Notes: generated from the letters alone by a model not told the origin. A stretch of 64,000 nucleotides of DNA from Thiothrix litoralis (GCF_017901135.1 NZ_CP072801.1:3624501-3688500), one strand, 5' to 3'; positions 27,410 through 36,759 are shown, counted from the first letter of the stretch. Numbers and translations are program-made.

Positions 27410-28980
27410 TGTTGTTCCAATATTTTGAGTTCGACCCGACGGTTTTGCGCTTTACCATCAGGCGTGGCGTTGTCCGCAAGCGGGGTGTTGGGGCCGTAGC
27501 CTTTGGCGCTGAGCAACTCGGCTTTGATACCTTTTTCTACCAGATATTTCATCACGGCTTCAGCGCGGGATTGGGATAGCTTTTCGTTGGCTAGCGTGTC
27601 GCCGCTGCTGTCGGTGTGACCGCCTACTTCGATGTTCAGTTCGGGATGTTTGTTCAGGGTGATGGCGGCTTCGTCGAGAATGGGCAGGGAGTTCGCCGTT
27701 AGCACCGCAGAGCCGGTTTCAAAGTTGACACCTTTGAGGTTGATGTTTTCGGTTTTGGAGCAGCCAACCTGATTGACTTCGGTATTGGCGGCGGTCTTAG
27801 GGCAGAGATCCTCAGCGTCGGCAATGCCGTCTTGGTCGGCATCAGGGATGGCATCACAACCGTTGTCAGCGACTTTGACGCCTTCCTTGGTGTCGAGGCA
27901 TTTGTCGGCGTCGTCAGGCACGCTGTCGCTGTCTTTCGGAGGTTCGCAGCCAGCCGCATCCACGCTGACACCTGCTGCGCTGTCAGGGCATTTATCGAAT
28001 TTGTCAGGAATGCCGTCGGCATCGCTGTCTTTGGTTTCGTTTTCCAGAGCATTGGCAAGTTGTTGTTTTTCTTTGGCAAAACGTTGCTTCTCGCTTTCGA
28101 TCTCGCTTTTTTCAGCCTTGCAGCTTTCCAGTTCAGCTTTTTTAACGCTCTCTGCCAATTCGCCTTTTAGGGCATTTAACTGGCTTTCGAGGTCGCCTTT
28201 GCCTTTGCTGGCGTCTTCAAGCTGCTTGCGGAGTTCGGCAATGGTTTTTTCCTGAAGCGACAGGGTTTCCTGTGCTTTGCTTTCCAGATCAGTTTGTTGC
28301 TGGCGCAGGCTGCTGAGGCTTTTGTTGAGCGCGTCGATTTGCTGAGTATTGGTGTTCTGGGTGGTGGTGGTTTGAGTGGTAGCCTGAGTGTTGGCAGGGC
28401 TGCCGGTCAGGTAATTGCTGCTGCGGTAGCCATAGCCTATATTGGGCCAGTTGAACGTTGGAAAGCTGGGCATCACCATTGGTGATGGTGTGGGGGGGGG
28501 TATCATTGACCCCGGCGCGAAATATTGTGTAGGGTTATAGTAATGCTGTTGTTGTGACCCTGTGGTATAGGGTTGGGTGTAATAAGTGGTAGCTGCCGGT
28601 GTGGTGGGGTAACGGTAAGTCGTGGTTGGGCTGACAGCCGTTCCGCTGGTGGTCGCGGTGATGTCAGCCTGAGGGTAAACGTAAATGCCCGCTGCGCTAT
28701 TGCCAGTGGTATTGCCTGTTACTGCGGTGGTTGTGCCGCCATTTTGCGGGTAAACGTAAGTGCCTGTGATACCCATTCCTGTTGGCGTCGTGGTGGTTGT
28801 ATGACTACCCGCCGGTTGGGTATAACTATAGGTTTGTTGCTGAGTAGTGGTGACACCATCGCTGCTGGTATTAGTGTCATCAGGTGGCAGGACACTGGGG
28901 TCAGGGAACTGTGGTGTTTCCGCGTAAGCAGAGGCTGACAGGGCAGACAGCATCGTCAAACTGGCAATAAGTTTGTGCAT
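27406..28980 (-). CDS. OmpA-family outer-membrane protein with calcium-binding repeats
   Basis: A 524-residue protein. The ATG at 28978-28980 begins a signal peptide MHKLIASLTMLSALSASAYA; a longer frame to 29163 is rejected. Next comes a Thr/Gln/Tyr-rich low-complexity region (about 20-190), a coiled coil (about 210-300, LRQQQTDLESKAQETLSLQE and after), three thrombospondin type-3-like repeats (DSDADGIPDKFDKCPDSAAG) and a C-terminal OmpA peptidoglycan-binding domain (LNIEVGGHTDSSGDTLANEK). Such proteins tether the outer membrane to the wall; function of the N-terminal part is unknown. Confidence 0.88.
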   Translation of the reverse strand: MHKLIASLTMLSALSASAYAETPQFPDPSVLPPDDTNTSSDGVTTTQQQTYSYTQPAGSHTTTTTPTGMGITGTYVYPQNGGTTTAVTGNTTGNSAAGIYVYPQADITATTSGTAVSPTTTYRYPTTPAATTYYTQPYTTGSQQQHYYNPTQYFAPGSMIPPPTPSPMVMPSFPTFNWPNIGYGYRSSNYLTGSPANTQATTQTTTTQNTNTQQIDALNKSLSSLRQQQTDLESKAQETLSLQEKTIAELRKQLEDASKGKGDLESQLNALKGELAESVKKAELESCKAEKSEIESEKQRFAKEKQQLANALENETKDSDADGIPDKFDKCPDSAAGVSVDAAGCEPPKDSDSVPDDADKCLDTKEGVKVADNGCDAIPDADQDGIADAEDLCPKTAANTEVNQVGCSKTENINLKGVNFETGSAVLTANSLPILDEAAITLNKHPELNIEVGGHTDSSGDTLANEKLSQSRAEAVMKYLVEKGIKAELLSAKGYGPNTPLADNATPDGKAQNRRVELKILEQQ

Positions 28981-29027
28981 GAGTGAGCCTCTATCAAAAA
29001 ACACGCTGGGCATTATTACGTGAATCG

Positions 29028-29441
29028 TTAAACTCTGCCACCGATAGACAAATCGCGCCGTGCTGCCGAAATCGTGATAGTAAACCCTGCGATGACATCC
29101 AGAAAGGCCATCCCGGTCAGGATCAGAAAGACGGAGTTTCCCGCCCACTCGTAAATCAGCCAAGCTGTCAGGTAGAAAATCAGTACGAAGGTTGAGAGTA
29201 AATGGTCAATAATGGTGACTTCTGAGGTACGGGTGGATTTGAAGAGCTCAACGTACAGGAAAATGACACCCAACAATACCATGAAGTCACCCCAGGTGGG
29301 CTTCCATAATGCGCCAGAGGGCAAATACAGGTGAAACAGCACGTGATTAAGGCCGTTAGGAAACAGGCTAACCTTGACCGCTAACCAGTAGATCACTAGT
29401 AAAATCCCGAAAAAGGGAATGATTTGTATGGCTCGAAACAT
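29028..29441 (-). CDS. Small integral membrane protein, 137 residues
   Basis: Four hydrophobic helices are evident: IIPFFGILLVIYWLAVKVSL, WGDFMVLLGVIFLYVELF, LLSTFVLIFYLTAWLIYEW and VFLILTGMAFLDVIAGFTI. The C-terminus is short and basic. I do not recognise a named family, though such four-helix proteins are conserved in proteobacteria. It is upstream of the OmpA-family gene on the same strand with a 47-bp gap. Confidence 0.7.
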   Translation of the reverse strand: MFRAIQIIPFFGILLVIYWLAVKVSLFPNGLNHVLFHLYLPSGALWKPTWGDFMVLLGVIFLYVELFKSTRTSEVTIIDHLLSTFVLIFYLTAWLIYEWAGNSVFLILTGMAFLDVIAGFTITISAARRDLSIGGRV

Positions 29442-29734
29442 AACGGCTAGTTGTTCTCCATTTATTAACCTTGAAAAGTTCCGCTTATCCGTGCGTTGTT
29501 GGTTAGGCGGCAGAAACCTGCGTACAGTATACCGTGTGCCACAAAGTATAAACGAAGGGTTTTACTTCGTCAGGCTTAAAACACAAAATTGCGCAGATTC
29601 AGTCTGTTGACTAGGGATGTAGCAGGCTGATGCGTTCGTCGGAATATGTTGTGGTGCGTAAGCCGCACGGCATATAGTCGTTGTGATCATGTGACCCAAT
29701 ACCAATAATAAAGGCACGTAGACAGAGAGATCCA
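29442..29734. other. Gene-free spacer upstream of the adhesin
   Basis: This 293-bp gap separates divergent genes, so it holds both promoters. The right half has TTGTGATCATGTGACC and other short palindromic pieces near 29680, but no match I would assign to a known regulator. An AGAGAGATCC stretch before the adhesin ATG serves as its ribosome site. Confidence 0.4.
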
Positions 29735-32700
29735 ATGATGAATAATAAAAAAGTACTTTCCTCCAAATGGGCTATCCTACCATTACTGTTCTGTTCTGCC
29801 GCTGTTCTCGCAGGAGATGGCGGTTATAACGGGTCGTATGCTCAACTTCCACCTTCTGAAACATCCTCCCTGACGCTGGAAAATGATGCGGCACAGCTTG
29901 CGCCTAATAGCCTGAATCAGGCGCAAGCGCTGGGTCAGCAAAGCGATGGTTTTCTGGAAGATTCCACTGAAACCTCCAGCATCAATACCGGCTATGTAGG
30001 TGGCAATACCCGCATTGGCATCGGTATCGACAGCGAACTCAAAGGCAAGCTAGAAGCCACCCAGATGCTGTATGAAACTGACGGCAGTGCTACCATCGGG
30101 CAGGGCTATCTGGGTGTAAATCCCAAGGCCGACAAAGCTGCGGGTGAAGAAACCATGACAGGCGTAGGCGCAAAGCTGAGCCACCACTGGGTATCAGGTG
30201 ACCCGAATAACGCTACGCACGTTAACAAAGTTTTCGGTGCTTATGACCAGAATGAACTGAAAGACAAAAAAGCCACGATCGGCTACGGCCAAGAAAATGC
30301 CAACCTGTTTTGGTCAGGTCATGTTAGCAAAGGGCTTTCCGATTCCCGTACGACTGCCACGCCGGGTGTGAGCGAAAAAGCCTATGACCTGGGTGTGGGT
30401 GGTCGTCTGGGTGCTTACTTGCCTGACCAGAAAGTGCGCGTACAAGGCGGTTTGGATTACGAATGGGGCAAAGACTTTGCCGATAGTGAAAAGCGCCCGA
30501 CCCAAACAACCTTGACAGGTGGCGTTGAAAAATTCTTCCCGGATAGCCCGCACAGCATTGGCGCTGAAGTGGAGGTATACAAGAAAGCCGGGGGCGCGAT
30601 GGCGTCTGAAGATGCTGAAGCGCGTGGTGGTGTTTCCTACCGTTACGACATCGGCAGCGAAGCGGGCGTTTGGCAGCCTGAGCAGCGTTATCGCCGTATC
30701 CGTACTGAAATTCCGGGTGAGCAAATCAAGCAGCCGCCCAAGATCGAGCGGAAGCTGGTCAAAAACACCATGGAGCTGGAATCCGATACCTTCTTCAAGC
30801 TGGATCGTGCGGAACTGACGCCTGAGGCGAAAACACGGATGCAAGCGGTGCTGGCGCAACTGCGGGCGTCGGGGCATGAGGGTAATATTCGTATTACGGG
30901 TAACACGTGTGATAAGGGTTCCGAAGTGCATAACCAGAAACTGTCTGAGCGCCGTGCTAGTGCCGTGCGTGATTTCATGATCAAAAATGGCTTCAATGGC
31001 GATGAGTTGCTGGCACAAGGTTTGGGTGAAACCCAGCCGAAATACCCGAATACTGATGCAGAAGGCCACAAAAACCGCCGGGTTGACATCGAATACGTCA
31101 CGTACCAAAACGAATACAAGGATGAAGTGATTGAGCAGGGCGGAACCAGCACGACAGACCCGAAAGTGGTGTGGCGCAAGGAACTGATCCCTGAGCCACC
31201 TCTTTGGGTACGTCAGGCATTGCGCAACGTTGCTGACCACAAGCAAACGGTGGATACCTATAAAACCACGGCGGGTACAGGTGGCGCTTCCACCCCGAAT
31301 GCACCTGTGGCAGTCAACGATACTGCGACCACCACCAGTGGAACGCCGGTGACCATTGATGTATTGGCGAATGACACTGACCCGAATGCTGATGTCTTGA
31401 GCATTGTCGGCTTCAATCAGGGCAGCAATGGCGTAGTGACACAGGTAGGTAATGAGCTGGTATATACATCAGAACCGGGCTTTATCGGCACGGATAGCTT
31501 CACTTACATTGTTACCGATCCTGCGGGCAACCAAAGTACCGCAACGGTGACAGTGACCGTAGTGGCGGCTACCTCGAACGCACCCGTGGCAGTCAACGAT
31601 AGCGCGACCACCACCAGTGGAACGCCGGTGACCATTGATGTATTGGCGAATGACACTGACCCGAATGCTGATGTCTTGAGCATTGCCAGCTTCAATCAGG
31701 GAGATAATGGCGCAGTGACACAAGTGGGTAATGAGTTGGCGTATACGCCCGTACCCGGCTTTACCGGCACGGATAGCTTCACTTACATTGTTACCGACCC
31801 TGCGGGCAACCAAAGTACCGCAACGGTGACAGTGACCGTGGTGGCGGCTACCTCGAACGCACCCGTGACAGTCAACGATAGCGCGACCACCACCAGTGGA
31901 ACACCGGTGACCATTGATGTATTGGCGAATGATACAGACCCGAATGCTGATGTCTTGAGCATTACCAGCTTCAATCAGGGAGATAATGGCGCAGTGACAC
32001 AAGTGGGTAATGAGCTGGTGTATACGCCCGTAGCGGATTTTACCGGCACGGATAGCTTCACTTACATTGTTACCGACCCTGCGGGCAACCAAAGTACCGG
32101 AACGGTGACAGTGACCGTGGTGGCGGCTACCTCGAACGCACCCGTGACAGTCAACGATAGCGCGACCACCACCAGTGAAACACCGGTGACCATTGATGTA
32201 TTGGCGAATGATACAGACCCGAATGCTGATGTCTTGAGCATTGCCAGCTTCAATCAGGGAGATAATGGCGCAGTGACACAAGTGGGTAATGAGCTGGTGT
32301 ATACGCCCGTAGCGGATTTTACCGGCACGGATAGCTTCACTTACATTGTTACCGATCCTGCGGGCAACCAAAGTACCGGAACGGTGACAGTGACCGTGGT
32401 GGTAGCTACCTCGAACGCACCTGTGGCAGTCAACGATAGCGCGACCACCACCAGTGGAACGCCGGTGGCCATTGATGTATTGGCGAATGATACTGATCCG
32501 AATGGTGATGTCTTGAGCATTGCCAGCTTCAATCAGGGAGACAATGGTGCGGTGACACAAGTGGGTAATGAGCTGGTATATACGCCCGTAGCGGGCTTTA
32601 CCGGCGCAGATAGCTTCACTTACACCGTTACCGACCCTGCGGGCAATGGTACTGAGGCGACAGCGATCATTACTGTGACCAGCGTAACGCTTAACACACC

Positions 32701-33562
32701 AGTTGCTAACGTGGATCAGGTGGAAACCATGCAGAATACCCCAGTGACCATCATGGTGCTGGATAATGATACGGATCCCAATGGCGATACCCTGAGTATT
32801 TCAGCGGTTGGTTTAGAAGCGGCTCACGGTACAGCCAAGCAAAACGGTAGCAGCATTGTCTATACGCCAGATACTGGTTTTACGGGTGATGACAAGTTTA
32901 CCTACACCATTACGAATAGCGACGGTAACACTGCAAAGACGGATGTTTTTGTGAAAATCAATGCGTCCGGCGGCAACTTGAGTACAGTCAATGACCTGTA
33001 CACGGTTGACATGAACAGCAGTAATAACCTTTTCGATGTCATCAGCAATGATGAGGTACCTGCGACGGGGGCGACGGTTTCCATCGTAATAGCGCCTGGT
33101 AATGGTTCAGCCAGTGTTGTGGATAACAAAGTGGTGTATACCCCAGCGGCTAATTTCTCGGGTTTGGATAAGTTAAAGTATCGCTTAACGGATGATCGTG
33201 GTTTTACCTCAGAAACGTTTGTGGACATCACGGTGAGTGGCACAACCAACCCCGGTAATCTGGTTCTCAAAGATGATTATCTGTTGATTGCCCTCAACAA
33301 TACGGTGACCCAAACCTTGCCTGTCTTGGCTAACGATGTAGGTGATGGGTTGGAAATCATCAGCGTCAGCACGCCGCGTTATGGCACGGCAGTGGTTAGC
33401 GCAGATGGCAAGTCCATCCGCTACACCTTGCGCAGTGGTTACTGTAATGATCATTCTTTTACCTACGTCGTGAAGGACAAGTATGGCAACCAAGCACAAG
33501 CAACGGTAGTGATCGACGTGTTGCCTGCTAATGTGAGTGATCCGAATAGCCCACCGGCTTAA
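29735..33562 (+). CDS. Large outer-membrane adhesin: beta-barrel, OmpA domain, Ig-like repeats
   Basis: A 1275-residue secreted protein. Signal peptide at 1-26 (LLFCSAAVLAG). About 85-315 resembles a beta-barrel with alternating short strands. An OmpA-like domain follows (about 350-455; NIRITGNTCDKGSEVHNQKL, SERRASAVRDF). From residue 522 come five 93-residue cadherin/Ig-like repeats (NAPVAVNDSATTTSGTPVTI, DVLANDTDPNAD), encoded by exact 279-bp units, then three or four more divergent repeats. No sorting signal for a gram-positive wall is seen. It probably displays the repeats outside the cell for attachment or filament sheath contact; that is inference. Confidence 0.85.
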   Translation: MMNNKKVLSSKWAILPLLFCSAAVLAGDGGYNGSYAQLPPSETSSLTLENDAAQLAPNSLNQAQALGQQSDGFLEDSTETSSINTGYVGGNTRIGIGIDSELKGKLEATQMLYETDGSATIGQGYLGVNPKADKAAGEETMTGVGAKLSHHWVSGDPNNATHVNKVFGAYDQNELKDKKATIGYGQENANLFWSGHVSKGLSDSRTTATPGVSEKAYDLGVGGRLGAYLPDQKVRVQGGLDYEWGKDFADSEKRPTQTTLTGGVEKFFPDSPHSIGAEVEVYKKAGGAMASEDAEARGGVSYRYDIGSEAGVWQPEQRYRRIRTEIPGEQIKQPPKIERKLVKNTMELESDTFFKLDRAELTPEAKTRMQAVLAQLRASGHEGNIRITGNTCDKGSEVHNQKLSERRASAVRDFMIKNGFNGDELLAQGLGETQPKYPNTDAEGHKNRRVDIEYVTYQNEYKDEVIEQGGTSTTDPKVVWRKELIPEPPLWVRQALRNVADHKQTVDTYKTTAGTGGASTPNAPVAVNDTATTTSGTPVTIDVLANDTDPNADVLSIVGFNQGSNGVVTQVGNELVYTSEPGFIGTDSFTYIVTDPAGNQSTATVTVTVVAATSNAPVAVNDSATTTSGTPVTIDVLANDTDPNADVLSIASFNQGDNGAVTQVGNELAYTPVPGFTGTDSFTYIVTDPAGNQSTATVTVTVVAATSNAPVTVNDSATTTSGTPVTIDVLANDTDPNADVLSITSFNQGDNGAVTQVGNELVYTPVADFTGTDSFTYIVTDPAGNQSTGTVTVTVVAATSNAPVTVNDSATTTSETPVTIDVLANDTDPNADVLSIASFNQGDNGAVTQVGNELVYTPVADFTGTDSFTYIVTDPAGNQSTGTVTVTVVVATSNAPVAVNDSATTTSGTPVAIDVLANDTDPNGDVLSIASFNQGDNGAVTQVGNELVYTPVAGFTGADSFTYTVTDPAGNGTEATAIITVTSVTLNTPVANVDQVETMQNTPVTIMVLDNDTDPNGDTLSISAVGLEAAHGTAKQNGSSIVYTPDTGFTGDDKFTYTITNSDGNTAKTDVFVKINASGGNLSTVNDLYTVDMNSSNNLFDVISNDEVPATGATVSIVIAPGNGSASVVDNKVVYTPAANFSGLDKLKYRLTDDRGFTSETFVDITVSGTTNPGNLVLKDDYLLIALNNTVTQTLPVLANDVGDGLEIISVSTPRYGTAVVSADGKSIRYTLRSGYCNDHSFTYVVKDKYGNQAQATVVIDVLPANVSDPNSPPA
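31298..32692 (+). repeat. Five tandem 279-bp repeats inside the adhesin gene
   Basis: Units start at 31298, 31577, 31856, 32135 and 32414, exactly 279 bp apart, each encoding one 93-residue Ig-like domain that begins NAPVxVND. Units three and four are almost identical in DNA; the fifth drifts at its end (GNGTEATAIITVTSV). The uniform length and near identity point to recent duplication or gene conversion, and suggest copy-number variation between strains. Confidence 0.93.
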
Positions 33563-33582
33563 TTCGTACCTTTCACTTCAGG

Positions 33583-33613
33583 AAGGCCGCAGTGGTAACG
33601 CTGCGGCCTTTTT
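33583..33613 (+). terminator. Rho-independent terminator after the adhesin
   Basis: AAGGCCGCAGtggtaaCGCTGCGGCCTT followed by TTTT. It lies 20 bp after the adhesin stop and overlaps the 3' end of the convergent Uma2 gene; the A-rich left flank may let it serve both directions. Confidence 0.85.
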
Positions 33614-34197
33614 TATTCGCAGTCCTGAAGTTCAACACCATCATAAAAACATGCGATTTCCAGTGTTTGTCCAACCGATTCCAGTTTTAGCGTATTCGTC
33701 AACTGGCGGTATTCGTGCAAATGCCATTCATACGTACCGATGCGCTGGTAGTGTTCGACCAAGACCCTTTCCGAGTCGATCAGCACATAATCTTGCAAGC
33801 TGGGGATGGAGCGATAGTGCATGAATTTGTCGCCACGGTCATAGCTGCGGGTGCTGGGGGAAAGCACTTCGACGATCAGTACCGGATTCAGCAGGGTGCG
33901 GTTGTTATCGGTCAATTCGGGGGCGTGGCAATAGACCGAGGTATCCGGGTAAGTGTCTAGCCCTGATGGTGTGGATACCCGCATATCGCTGTTCATCGGT
34001 TGGCACGGTTTGCCGCGCAAGCGTACCGCGAGTTCAGTAGTCACATTCAAGCCGATGCGGGCGTGTTGGTAAGTGCCGCCTGCCATTGCAAACATTTGCC
34101 CACGGTAGAACTCGTGTTTTTCGGTTGCTGCTTCGTCTAATCGCAAGTAATCGTCACGGCTGATTTGGGTTTTGATGGCTTGCATGGTTGTCTCCAC
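33613..34197 (-). CDS. Uma2-family putative endonuclease (DUF820)
   Basis: A 194-residue protein of the Uma2/DUF820 group, with a PD-(D/E)xK-like fold. Typical segments are SRDDYLRLDEAATEKHEFYR, MAGGTYQHARIGLNV and PVLIVEVLSPSTRSYDRGDK, then YVLIDSERVLVEHYQR. The E in VLIVEVLS and nearby Asp are likely active-site residues. These genes are abundant in cyanobacteria and filamentous bacteria; their role is not established. Convergent with the adhesin gene. Confidence 0.85.
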   Translation of the reverse strand: METTMQAIKTQISRDDYLRLDEAATEKHEFYRGQMFAMAGGTYQHARIGLNVTTELAVRLRGKPCQPMNSDMRVSTPSGLDTYPDTSVYCHAPELTDNNRTLLNPVLIVEVLSPSTRSYDRGDKFMHYRSIPSLQDYVLIDSERVLVEHYQRIGTYEWHLHEYRQLTNTLKLESVGQTLEIACFYDGVELQDCE

Positions 34198-34534
34198 TGG
34201 GAAGGTTTGACTATACAGGCAATCGGCGGCGTTGCGCCATTTTCTGCGGTGTTGTCTGGCGGGGAAGTAGGTGCGGGCACAAAGTCGGGATGAGTTTTAG
34301 ATGGCATATTTTTGTCTGTTAATTACTGTTTTTGTGATGATGGTCACTTTTTATCTGTGAAGCTTTTGTTAAGATCGGTGGTATTAGGGACACTTGTGAT
34401 GAGTGAGGGCTTTGAAAATGTTGGACTATAAAAAATGCGGGGCGAATGAAATAACAAGTCTCCGCTCATTCAATAAGCAGATGCTTGCTGTATTGTTATT
34501 GCCTGAATGCTTTTCAATAGACCGTTAGAACATC
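34198..34534. other. Gene-free spacer, AT-rich
   Basis: This 337-bp stretch is richer in A/T than the genes to its left. Around 34450-34510 there are inverted pieces (AATAACAA/TTGTTATT and CATTCA/TGAATG) that could pair, but they do not form a site I can name. No ORF of interest. Confidence 0.35.
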
Positions 34535-34792
34535 ATGTTAACTAAAGAGAAAATAGAGAAACCAAGAACTCCAAAAGAATTAAGAGAGTTTGTGAATAGC
34601 CATATACAAAGTGCAAAAAGCAACAAAAGTGAACGTCACAAAGCTTTTTTAAAGAAAGGAATTTATAAGGAATTCATTGACGAATTAATACCATTCAGTA
34701 TATTTTGTAATCTGTATTACCCATTGAATGATGTGGAGATAAGTTTAATTATAGGAAGTCAATCCTATGATGCAACTGTAAAGAAAAAGTAA
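34535..34792 (+). pseudogene. Uncharacterised gene truncated by the IS66 element
   Basis: The frame reads MLTKEKIEKPRTPKELREFV and ends ISLIIGSQSYDATVKKK, with the TAA stop supplied by the left end of the IS66-type element (GTAACTACTCAG). It is AT-rich and lysine-rich, unlike neighbours. Downstream of the element, 36257 onward stays open for about 30 codons (beginning IFNDFSTTNATKVLVSGRF) and may be the displaced 3' part. Family not recognised. Confidence 0.5.
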
Positions 34793-36255
34793 CTACTCAG
34801 TCTATCCGAAAACCGCTCTGAGGGACTCAAACGGATTTCGTTCCTGAAGTTTGTCAGTTTCCCACACAGAACGAATGACACAAAAAGCATCAGCACCGCC
34901 CATTGCCCGGAATCCACCCGCCACCTTGAGTTTGACTTTGACGGGTCGAACAGCTCGTTCAGCCAGATTGTTGTCAAACGGTACGTCAAACCGCTGAATG
35001 AATCGCAACACCGAATCCTTGAAATCGCGCAGACGGCATAACAAGTTTCTGGCAGGGTCTTGTTTGGCTTTACCTTGTTTAGTAGGGCTGGTTTTGGGTT
35101 GTTCGGGGAAAATCAACAGTCCGTGGTTCAGCCATTGGTCATAACGCTGCTCCACGTCGGCAATTTGCTCCGGCGACAGTGACGTTTGTTGTACTGCTTT
35201 TGCCTGTGCCACGGCTGTTTTGGCATCAATCAAGACTTGTTTGAGTTGTGCTGGCCATTGATGCTTGAGGGTTTCATCAAAGTAGTTCAACTCCCGCAGC
35301 AGATGCGTTACGCAAAGGCTGTGTACCACATGATCAAAGCGGAAATAAGGTTTCCAATGATCATGAACCGCAACGCCTTGAAATACCGGTAGGATTCCCG
35401 CCGCCGTCATTGCCTCCTGTCCGCGCCGTGCATGGGCAGTGTAGTAAACGGCTTCCGGGGTGGCTGCCACATGCAGCCATTGGGTCTTGCCTTGCGCTCG
35501 GATACCACTTTCATCAAAGTTCGCCACGGCACTGCTGCTGATGGTGTCCCGAATGTCCGTGTACGTTGTCGCAAGGTTTTCACTCGCCTGACCGATCCAG
35601 CGTTGCACACTGCCATCGGAAGGCTTGACTCCGTATTGGTCGGACACAATCTCCGTTACCCGTGACAGCGAAATGAAGTGACCTTGTACTAAACCCACCG
35701 TATAGGCTTTCAGACGTGCGCCGTAACTGATGTAAGGCGGCAGGGACGTTGGGAACTTGCCTTTATGAACGTTGCCGCAGCTACAAGTGCCAATGAGTTG
35801 GCGGTATTCTGTCACCACGATTTGCGGAGCCGGGATGTCCCATTGCTGGCGGCGTTCACCTGTGTCGAGCAGGGCTTCGGACAAGGGTAAGCCGCATTCA
35901 CAATGCCCTTCGATACCATAATGTTCCACATGATCAGGCGATGGGTGCATCATGAGGCTATGGCCCTTGTGACCCGGTTGCCCGCCTTTAGGGCGTTGCC
36001 CTAGCTGGCGGGGCTGTGCGGGCTGGCGTTTCAGTCCATCCGATGACGGCGGTTTATGCGAGTTCTTGCTGTTTTTGTTGGCCTGTGATTCCAGTTCATT
36101 CACGCGGGCAGTCAACTGATCAATGCGCTCAAATAGCATCAATACCAACTCCACCAAATCGGCGTGGCTTAACTGCTGGAGACTTTCTCGTGTCGGACGT
36201 GGGAGTTGGTTCATACGGGTAGCATAGCTGATTTTTCAGGAGACTGAGTAGTTAC
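34789..36255. mobile_element. IS66-type insertion sequence, single transposase
   Basis: The ends are perfect 14-bp inverted repeats, GTAACTACTCAGTC at 34789-34802 and GACTGAGTAGTTAC at 36242-36255. The sequence holds only the large transposase gene, without the tnpA/tnpB accessory genes, as in the ISBst12 branch of IS66. I see no 8-bp target duplication: left flank AAGAAAAA, right flank GATTTTTA. The duplication may have been lost, or one flank rearranged. Confidence 0.8.
34802..36214 (-). CDS. IS66-family transposase (TnpC)
   Basis: A 470-residue DDE transposase. N-terminal coiled coil (LFERIDQLTARVNELESQAN), the SHKPPSSDGLKRQ basic segment, a zinc-binding region (CECGLPL..CSCGNVHKG), and catalytic residues in ANFDESGIRAQGKTQWLHVA, VAVHDHWKPYF and FDNNLAERAVRPVKVKLK. 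The reading frame is intact, and its stop overlaps the inverted repeat. Probably still active, as nothing important is missing. Confidence 0.93.
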   Translation of the reverse strand: MNQLPRPTRESLQQLSHADLVELVLMLFERIDQLTARVNELESQANKNSKNSHKPPSSDGLKRQPAQPRQLGQRPKGGQPGHKGHSLMMHPSPDHVEHYGIEGHCECGLPLSEALLDTGERRQQWDIPAPQIVVTEYRQLIGTCSCGNVHKGKFPTSLPPYISYGARLKAYTVGLVQGHFISLSRVTEIVSDQYGVKPSDGSVQRWIGQASENLATTYTDIRDTISSSAVANFDESGIRAQGKTQWLHVAATPEAVYYTAHARRGQEAMTAAGILPVFQGVAVHDHWKPYFRFDHVVHSLCVTHLLRELNYFDETLKHQWPAQLKQVLIDAKTAVAQAKAVQQTSLSPEQIADVEQRYDQWLNHGLLIFPEQPKTSPTKQGKAKQDPARNLLCRLRDFKDSVLRFIQRFDVPFDNNLAERAVRPVKVKLKVAGGFRAMGGADAFCVIRSVWETDKLQERNPFESLRAVFG

Positions 36256-36381
36256 GATTTTTAATGACTTTTCGACGACGAATGCTACAAAAGTCCTTGT
36301 CTCTGGGCGATTTACTTCCTGTCATATAGTCGTGTTTTCATGTTGTTTTGATTAAAATTACTTAAATTTGGAATATCTAAA

Positions 36382-36759
36382 ATAAACAAAATCACTCTCA
36401 CATTTATCTCTCTGCTATGCTCTTCCAGCATCGCCCTAGCAAACTCTGCCTGCGATGCGCCGAAAAACGATTTCGACGGTTTATATTGCTTGAACAAGGT
36501 TTACCAAGAAGCCGATAAAGAACTCAATGAGAATTACAAAAAGCTCAAAGGCAAATTGGATAGCGAAGGCAAAGACCTTCTCAAATCCGGTCAATTGGCA
36601 TGGATCGAAGACAGAAATTCCAGTTGCTCAAGACGTGAAGGCGATGAGTTTTTCGTTAATCTGGAGTGTGCGACGAATACCACCATCGAACGCTCGCAGT
36701 TTTTGCAAGACCGTATTCGTGAGTGTGTGAGTGCTGGCTGCCAAAACAGCAAGCTCTAA
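36382..36759 (+). CDS. LprI-family (DUF1311) secreted protein with an apparent AUA start
   Basis: The mature part (SACDAPKNDFDGLYCLNKVY to the end) matches the LprI/DUF1311 family of small periplasmic proteins that bind lysozyme: four-Cys pattern and KLDSEGKDLLKSGQLAWIED. The upstream frame encodes a fitting signal peptide, NKITLTFISLLCSSSIALAN, but no ATG, GTG or TTG lies before it; the only codon in the right place is ATA at 36382-36384, with TTTGGA 9 bp upstream. A TTG at 36490 would remove the signal peptide. Either AUA is used at low efficiency, or the gene is a fresh pseudogene. Confidence 0.6.
   Translation: MNKITLTFISLLCSSSIALANSACDAPKNDFDGLYCLNKVYQEADKELNENYKKLKGKLDSEGKDLLKSGQLAWIEDRNSSCSRREGDEFFVNLECATNTTIERSQFLQDRIRECVSAGCQNSKL

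Noticed and set aside
30314-31246. Open frame of 310 codons on the minus strand opposite the adhesin
   Set aside because: Antisense to the OmpA and barrel regions; no family similarity.
31469-32560. Open frame of 363 codons on the minus strand within the adhesin
   Set aside because: It repeats every 279 bp with the tandem units and has no ribosome site; the real coding strand is plus.
31298-32692. CRISPR-like regular repeats
   Set aside because: The repeats are 279 bp, coding and contiguous, without spacers; no cas genes are present.
34440-34540. Possible integron attC-like site before the truncated gene
   Set aside because: Inverted pieces exist, but the core GTTRRRY/RYYYAAC pair does not fit and no integrase or cassette array is near.
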